Positions 58,277 through 64,000 of a stretch of DNA of 64,000 nucleotides are shown here, piece after piece (within the stretch, counting starts at the first letter, position 1; each line of letters begins with the position of its first letter). The stretch covers positions 124,439 through 188,438 of the forward strand of contig BDIU01000063.1 in the NCBI GenBank assembly GCA_002118135.1, given 5' to 3'. Made by a program: the position numbers and the translations under genes. The DNA is from Trebouxia sp. TZW2008. Taxonomy: Eukaryota > Chlorophyta > Trebouxiophyceae > Trebouxiales > Trebouxiaceae. The notes under the pieces were generated by a model. That model was given only the letters and a program-made list of their open reading frames with translations, ran no database searches and was not told the DNA's origin.

Positions 58277-59374
58277 CACCTGACTGGTATGACCAGTAAA
58301 CACGCGCGTAGATCTAGAAATCTACATGTTGTGCATGAAGTTTTGTAGGCTCACACCAGTACAGCGTTGGACATGGGGAGCATGTTAAAGTGACATCAGT
58401 ACACCTAGCAAGACTAGTATATTGCATGCAACAAGCTGCAGAACAGCAGGCAGATGTGTGTTTGTGCTACGCAGTCATACAAGAGTACGTGTCTTGGTTA
58501 GTGATTTGGTAGCTGATCTGGAAGTCTGCATGTCTGTTGTGTGTCCAGCAATGCTGTGTAGCACACCAGCTGTGTTGCCATATGTAACAGCATCACGTAA
58601 TTAGTCAAGTGCATCACCACATCAACACAGTTGGTCTGCAACGAACAGGACTGTACCAGACAATGATGCACTCAGACATCATTGCTGGAAGTTGGCCTGC
58701 TGGTCTGGCCAGAGAACCAGCCAGGGCGCCTGTGCTGTTCGTCGAGCAATGCGTGTATGCCTGGTGCGTGGGGGTTAACAGGACGCAGATGTAGCATCTT
58801 GCAAGCTTAAGCAGGTCATCAACAAGCATAAAAGGTGGTGCCTATGCAAACTTTCTGTGTTGGCATCATGTTGGTGTTGCATTGCAACTCAACACAGGCA
58901 CAACTGTGCATGATTGCCATTGTTTCTGCATCAATGGACCGATCAATTAGAACCGCGTGAGTCATTGCAGGGCACAAGCCTCGGTGTTAAGCACATAGTC
59001 GGACTGTAGCCTGCCTGCGGGCTTGACGCACGGACTGAGCTGCGACTGCTTGCGGTGGGTCTCGACCAAACCCTGTCATGCAGCATGCGAGCAACGGCTT
59101 GTCTATGCTGGTCAAGCTAGACATGACCGGTGCATATGCCCGAAACACAGTTTGGCAATTGTCCTAGCACCTAATTTAGGCGACCAAAATTATTTTGGTG
59201 TAATTTGATAAATTCTCGCCATGTCAGCAGGTGCAAGCGAAGTGCAGCATTGTTCGAGCGAGCTAGTACGCGTAACGCCCTGTCTCGACGACGACCCGGT
59301 CGAGGATGTGCATTGAAGCACTACTGCTCATGAACGAAGCTTGACTGTTGCTGAGTGTCTGAACGCCTACCACA
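58277..59374. promoter_or_regulatory. Divergent 1.1 kb region, secreted orphan gene and KDM4
   Basis: The region separates two head-to-head starts. Short open frames are present but none has support. The 300 bp before 59375 are CG-rich, as at other starts in this window. No named element is seen. Confidence 0.35.
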
Positions 59375-62300
59375 ATGATGGATGTGGCCGAATGCCCCGT
59401 GTTCAGGCCAAGTATGGCGGAAATGCGGAGGTCGTTCGAGAGCTACATCGAGCAGGCCGAGCCAGCATGCATCGGCTTTGGGATTTGCAAGATTACAGCG
59501 CCAGCAGGCTGGACGCCCCGTGCTGGTGGTTATAACGGTGTAGACTTCGATAGCGACATCAGTCGCATTGAGCAGAATTTCACACGCGACAGAATGGCAG
59601 CGGGAGCGTACAACGCGACAATGCTTCCTCTGCGAAAACAGACGGTGCGCGCTTTCCAGCAGGCGGCCGAAGTCCCGTCCGAAAAGCGCCTTAGGGCTCC
59701 AGAAGCTCAGCTGAACAACCTGGCTGGGCTAGAATCCGCGTACTGGCGCACAATCCCAGGCAAGACGGAGTACGGCGCTGATAACGAGGGCTCCCTGTTT
59801 GATGAAACCATCAAGGTGAGTACAAAAGTGCTTAGAAAGGCTTTGCATGCTGAGCAACTCAAGTGCCAGCCCTGCTACGTGAAAGGAAGGTCTACAATTG
59901 AAGCTGTGTGCTTGCAGCACTGGAATCCAGCGTGCTTGGACTCCTGCTTGTCCAGGGGTCTGGCTGCGGATCCTTCAGGCAGCGGTCAGAGGCTCAAGGG
60001 AGTTAACACTCCGTACCTGTACTATGGTCGCTGGAAAGCGACCTTTGCATGGTCGGTTCCTTGTCCTTGCAAATGGTGCTGCAACAACACATGAAGCAAA
60101 TGTGCAATCGCATGAGCAATGTGACACCAGATGCTTATGCAGCATGCAATTTCGCTCTTGCCCTCCTTTCTACTACAGCTTGCAGATCACCAAGACACAT
60201 AGCATGCATTCCCTATCCTCAGTATGTCCGCTGCATTGACATGCTGTCTTGACTTCCATCTGCGCTCCAGATCAGCAGCCTGCCTGAAGAAGCTGCTGTG
60301 TTCATCGAATGCTTCAAATGTGTATCATTTCTGCTGAATCTATTTATTCTTGTTCTGCAGGCACACCGAGGACTTCGACCTGCACTCTGTGAACTACTTG
60401 CACTATGGCGCGCCAAAGGTCTGGTACTGTGTTCCCCCTGAAGAGAGGCATAAGATGGATGCCTTCCTTGCTAAGCTGCTCTACTCAGCGCATGACAGGT
60501 GCCGGGAGTTCATGCGGCACAAGGTGAGGACTTTCATAAACCTGTGTTGAACCGTGTCAAGTATCTGCGTTATGGCACGTCAAAGGTCTGGTTGAATGTT
60601 CTTCTTGAACAGAGGCACAAGATGGATGCCTTCATTGCACAGCTGCTCTAGTCAGTGCACGACAGGTGCTGGGAGTCTATGCGACACGAGGTGAGGGCTT
60701 TTACAAACCTGTGTTTGATCATGTCACACCATTTGTGCTCCATAGCACATTCATTCTGCCAGTCAGACAAGAGTCTGTGCAAACATTGCGCTTGTGCAAA
60801 ATTGTACTTGCAGCAGGCACTCCAATGTTGGCTGCAGCATGTGCAGAGAGGTTGTGTTCCTACTAGCTAAGGATGTAGGCATGTCAAGCAAATCTCATAT
60901 CTTGCTGCTTGAAAATTTGGTAGCGGATGCATTGCAAAGTGTATCTTGTCATTGCAGACTCTGCTATTGTGCTTCCAAGTTCTGCCTAGCCTGCCAGTTC
61001 AGCTGCTGTTAGGCAGGCTGCCAGCTGTTTGAATCCTTTTGCATGCACACGTCTATTCAGCATTGATTTAGTGCATTGACTGATCGATCACTTCATGGAA
61101 TTCTTTCATATGCACAAGTCGTTCAGTATCTGCATCTGCAATTCTGCATGTGACAGCCTGAAATGAATATGCTTCCTTGTGATCTACCTACACTGCCATG
61201 TGTTTTGATTGTGTGGGCGCTGCAACAGTAAGCTTCCATGCATCCTTGCTGACTAGTTTAATTCAGCCATCTCTATATGCTGTCAAATGGTTGCAGGTTT
61301 CCGCTTGCAGTACAGGCTTGATGTTGTATGTTGCCAGCATGAGATGCCTCCATCAGGCTTGCTCTGACATTGTTAATTCAAGTCCAGACTGTGCTGACAT
61401 GAAATGCTTGCAGTGCGACTTACTCTCATAGTGTGTTGGCATTTGCACACCGTTCTAATCAAGCTGGAGGTGACGTGGTGCTGAAACGAGATTCCTCCAA
61501 CTAAGCTCGCTCTTCCTGTGTGACTGCATGTGCAGACTGTGCTGACATGAAGTGTCTGCAACAAAGCTTGCTCATACAGTGCGCTTGCAAATGTACACGG
61601 TGCTGATCAAGCCAGAGGATGTGCAAAGCCTGTGCAAGAGGCCTCCAACTAGCTCGCTCTCACTGTGTGACTGCACTTTCAGAGTGTGCTGACATGAAAT
61701 GCCTCCACATTGGCTTGCTCTTACAGTGTCATTGTAACTGCAGACTGTTCTGATCAAGCCAGAGGAGCTGCAGGCCAATGGCATCACTGTGCACAAGGTG
61801 GTACAGAATCCAGGGGACTTCATAATAAATTTCCCTGGTGAGCTTTGCTTGACGCTGCTTGTGCTCATGATTGTTGAAGGCATAAGTGCATTCACTGTGC
61901 ACAAGGTAGCAAAGCCTTCTGTGGACCTCATCATCAACTTGCCTGGTGAGCTTTGCTTGACCCTATGCTTGTCATCGCAAAGATACAAATGCAGTCACTG
62001 TGTCTCAGGTGGTACAGCACCCAGGACACTCCATTAATAACTTCCCTGAATAGCTGTACTTGAAACCTGCTTGCATGCAGCATAGTTGTCCATACACTTT
62101 TGACCTGTGTACTTGTGTGTGGTGTTCATTGCCCCAGACTTTGTTTGTATGCCATCCTCCAGCACCAAGGGAATTTCGTCCTCAAATAATGAGGGTTGCT
62201 TTGCCCCTGCTTGGGCTCATCGTTGTGAAACACACAATTGCAGTCACTATGCACAAGGTGGTGCAGCACCCAGGGGACTTCACCATCAGCTTCCCTGGTG

Positions 62301-64000
62301 ATCTTTGCTTTGAAACTCGATGATGAAATCTCCTGGGTGTTGCATTACCTTCTGCACAGTGACTGCATTTGTATCTTCTGCAACACTATTGGCTCGGTGT
62401 TCACAATGATGAGCACAAACATCTTTTCTGCCTGGTGAGCTTCGCTTGAAACCTGCTTGCAGTCGTATTGTTGTGACCATTTTCCTGAGCCCTGCTGATG
62501 AACAATGTGCCTACCTGGCTTCGCATACGCTCCTTGCAATCAGCAACTGTGAGTCACTGCATGTCCAGCAAGCATCATCACCAAAACACCTATCACAGAC
62601 AAGCTTTATGTGTGGTCAAGGCATGCTATGCCAATCATTTCATGCATAAGTATTTCTTGCGTTGACTTGAAACTGCTGTGGACATTGCACAGAAGGATGC
62701 CTTGGTGCTCACATTTGCATGTCAGAATGCAACCTTTCTGGCTGCAATTCACCAATGTATTGTACTTTGACTATGTACTAGAAACAAACCTTTGTTCAAC
62801 CTTGCAACTCTGCATCAATACCCTACAGGGTGGACATACCACTGAATGCACCTGAAAATCAAATGAGAGGGATTGTCTCCAAAGATCCTACCTCCAACCC
62901 TCACCTAGTCAGTACACTATGATGCATCTTTTTGCCAGCTTGGCCTGGAACTTTTTCACATGTTTTGCAGCGGTGACATTCAGTTATTGCTGCAGGCGCA
63001 CACCTCTTATACGTCAACTTAGGAATCTGCACAATTGAACCTTGCATTGAAGCCTGAGGGGTCAGCACCTGCAGCAACAACAAATTTGGCCACCAAATGC
63101 TGGATCAAGCATGGTGGAATTGCTAAAAGTGCACCTGCACCCTGTATCAAGAGTCAGTTTTGCAATTTTGACAAACCCAACATTCTCTGTTACTGCTGCA
63201 GGTGCGTACCACTCCGGCTTCAATGTCGGATTCAACTGTGCAGAATCCACAAACTTTGCGACAAAGTCGTGGATCCAGCATGGGGCTGTTGCCAAGTACT
63301 GCACCTGCACGCCTGGTCAGGAGTCAGTTCGCTTAGACATGGGATTGTTTCTAAACGAGGCACCCAATGAGAAGGTTAGACAGCTCGTTAGGCGCAGAAT
63401 GCAGTCAGACAGAAAGGCACGTGATGAAAGCCTAGATGCCTTGAGTGAAGCAGAAGCTGGCAGTGGGTCGGGATCAGACGAAGGCTCCAGCAACCTTCAG
63501 CAGATCAAACGGTGCAGGACAAAAGGTCCTAGCGGCAAGCCACAGCATGCACAGCAGGCTCTGCAGGCTCAGCAGCTGTTTAGATCTGACAGTGGGGCTA
63601 GCCAGAAGGCGAAGAGGCTAATCAAGAAGGCAGTCAAGCCAGCTGGCAGCAGCAAAGCTGCAAAGGTCAATAACACTGGGAAGGGCAAGGATCAGGCAAC
63701 CAGACCAGCTGTGAATCAGCTGAAGAGGAAGAACGGTGCTGAGGCTCCAGCTGCAGCTGTCAAGAATTCAAAGCCTAGCTCAGCACAGAGGTCGCTTGAG
63801 CCTAGACAGGACAAGCAAACTCAGACTAACGCCAGCAGGACATTGCGGCATAAGCCCAAGGGCTCAGTCCAGGCAGCAGCACGTGCAGTGCCTGCTGCAC
63901 AGCAGGCACAGCAGGCACAGCAGGCTCAGCAGGCCCAGCAGGCACCTGAGCAAGATGTGAGCCTACAGCAGCCAGAAGCTGCCGAGCAGCTGGTGACATC
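59375..64000 (+). CDS. KDM4/JMJD2-type JmjN-JmjC histone demethylase (3' end outside window)
   Basis: Exons join in phase: 59375-59815, 59918-60051, 60361-60523, 61744-61837, and 63202 to the window end, still open. JmjN is at the N-terminus (CPVFRPSMAEMRRSFESYIE). The JmjC core has HTED with Fe ligands His193 and Glu195, the third ligand His281 in AYHSGFN, and the 2-oxoglutarate lysine in YLHYGAPKVWY. The KDM4 zinc site is intact: Cys239 and His245 in CREFMRH, plus Cys311 and Cys313 in YCTCTPG. NTPYLYYGRWKATFAW and CAESTNFAT match the KDM4 substrate and cofactor pocket. The family removes methyl groups from H3K9 or H3K36. After residue 320 the protein becomes S/Q/K/A-rich and disordered, ending in CAG-coded QQA repeats. 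No PHD or Tudor domain is seen before the window ends. Exons 3, 4 and 5 each have decayed copies nearby. Confidence 0.93.
60550..60712 (+). repeat. Decayed copy of KDM4 exon 3
   Basis: About 160 bp immediately after exon 3 repeat its second half plus donor and intron start. The unit is about 167 bp. The copy has a TAG (CTGCTCTAG where the exon has CTGCTCTAC) and other changes, so it cannot code. Confidence 0.92.
61430..62310 (+). repeat. Five decayed copies of KDM4 exon 4 on both sides
   Basis: Copies of parts of exon 4 (61744-61837) lie near 61445, 61595, 61885-61955, 61990-62060 and 62240-62305. Upstream ones copy the acceptor edge (CTGATCAAGCCAGAGGA). Downstream ones copy the donor edge with the GTGCACAAGGT and TTCCCTGGTGA words. 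The last copy is still open and reads TMHKVVQHPGDFTISFPG before a GT. Confidence 0.9.
62984..63145 (+). repeat. Decayed copy of the KDM4 exon 5 acceptor edge
   Basis: About 210 bp upstream of the real acceptor (63201) the same order recurs: TGCTGCAGG, then CACACCTCTTAT, and later ACAAATTTGGCCACCAAATG up to TGCACCTGCAC. The copy has stops and indels. Confidence 0.88.
63893..63945 (+). repeat. CAGCAGGCA coding repeat in the KDM4 tail
   Basis: A 9-bp unit repeated about five to six times encodes (QQA)n in the disordered C-terminal region. It is in frame. Confidence 0.92.

Noticed and set aside
1..64000. tRNA, rRNA, CRISPR, insertion sequence or prophage features
   Set aside because: I found no cloverleaf with a consensus T-loop, no rRNA similarity, no regularly spaced perfect repeats with unique spacers, and no transposase or integrase. 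The arrays present are degenerate and intronic.

Overview
This is eukaryotic nuclear DNA with about 50% G+C. Introns are numerous and follow GT-AG rules, acceptors usually read TGCAG|G, and exons are mostly 60-300 bp. The gene content points to a green alga (Chlorophyta). It includes a plastid-type sulfiredoxin, a plastid-type ABM-domain protein, an OPR-like protein ending in a RAP domain, and two SDRs resembling retinol dehydrogenase or protochlorophyllide reductase. A likely basal-body coiled-coil gene suggests a lineage that makes or retains flagella. The class cannot be fixed from the sequence alone.

I resolved twelve genes by following reading frame and intron phase from exon to exon. 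In order they are: sulfiredoxin (+, 146-1111); ABM-domain protein (-, 2830-4252); P4-type ATPase flippase (+, 4668-16862); BBOF1-like coiled-coil protein (-, 17287-22491); oligopeptidase B-like S9 peptidase (+, 22895-28961); OPR/RAP organelle RNA factor (-, 29353-36402); SCP/FCP1-type phosphatase (+, 37031-38783); SDR 1 (-, 39040-40821); SDR 2 (+, 41210-44243); PWP2/UTP1 ribosome-biogenesis WD protein (-, 44693-55068); a secreted orphan protein (-, 55989-58276); and a KDM4-type JmjN/JmjC histone demethylase (+, 59375 to beyond the window end). From the ABM gene to SDR 2 the genes alternate strand strictly. Four head-to-head pairs share intergenic spaces of about 390-630 bp, which probably act as bidirectional promoters. 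These are housekeeping genes with unrelated roles and no operon or pathway cluster is evident. The only related pair is the two SDRs, which look like an inverted duplication.

The most unusual signal is in the introns. In seven of the twelve genes, one to several decayed direct copies of an exon edge (exon end plus splice site plus neighbouring intron) sit next to the real exon. Most copies have frameshifts or stops. The same pattern recurs in the flippase, BBOF1-like, peptidase, RAP, SDR 2, PWP2 and KDM4 genes. It suggests that introns in this genome grow by local tandem duplication of exon-intron junctions followed by decay of all but one copy. Two larger arrays sit in single introns: about eight degenerate units of roughly 250 bp in a RAP-gene intron (30720-33300), and a hairpin-forming inverted-repeat array in PWP2 intron 5 (51010-51550).

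Exon coordinates below were read by eye. Most are supported by phase agreement and protein family similarity. First and last exons and low-similarity exons are less certain.
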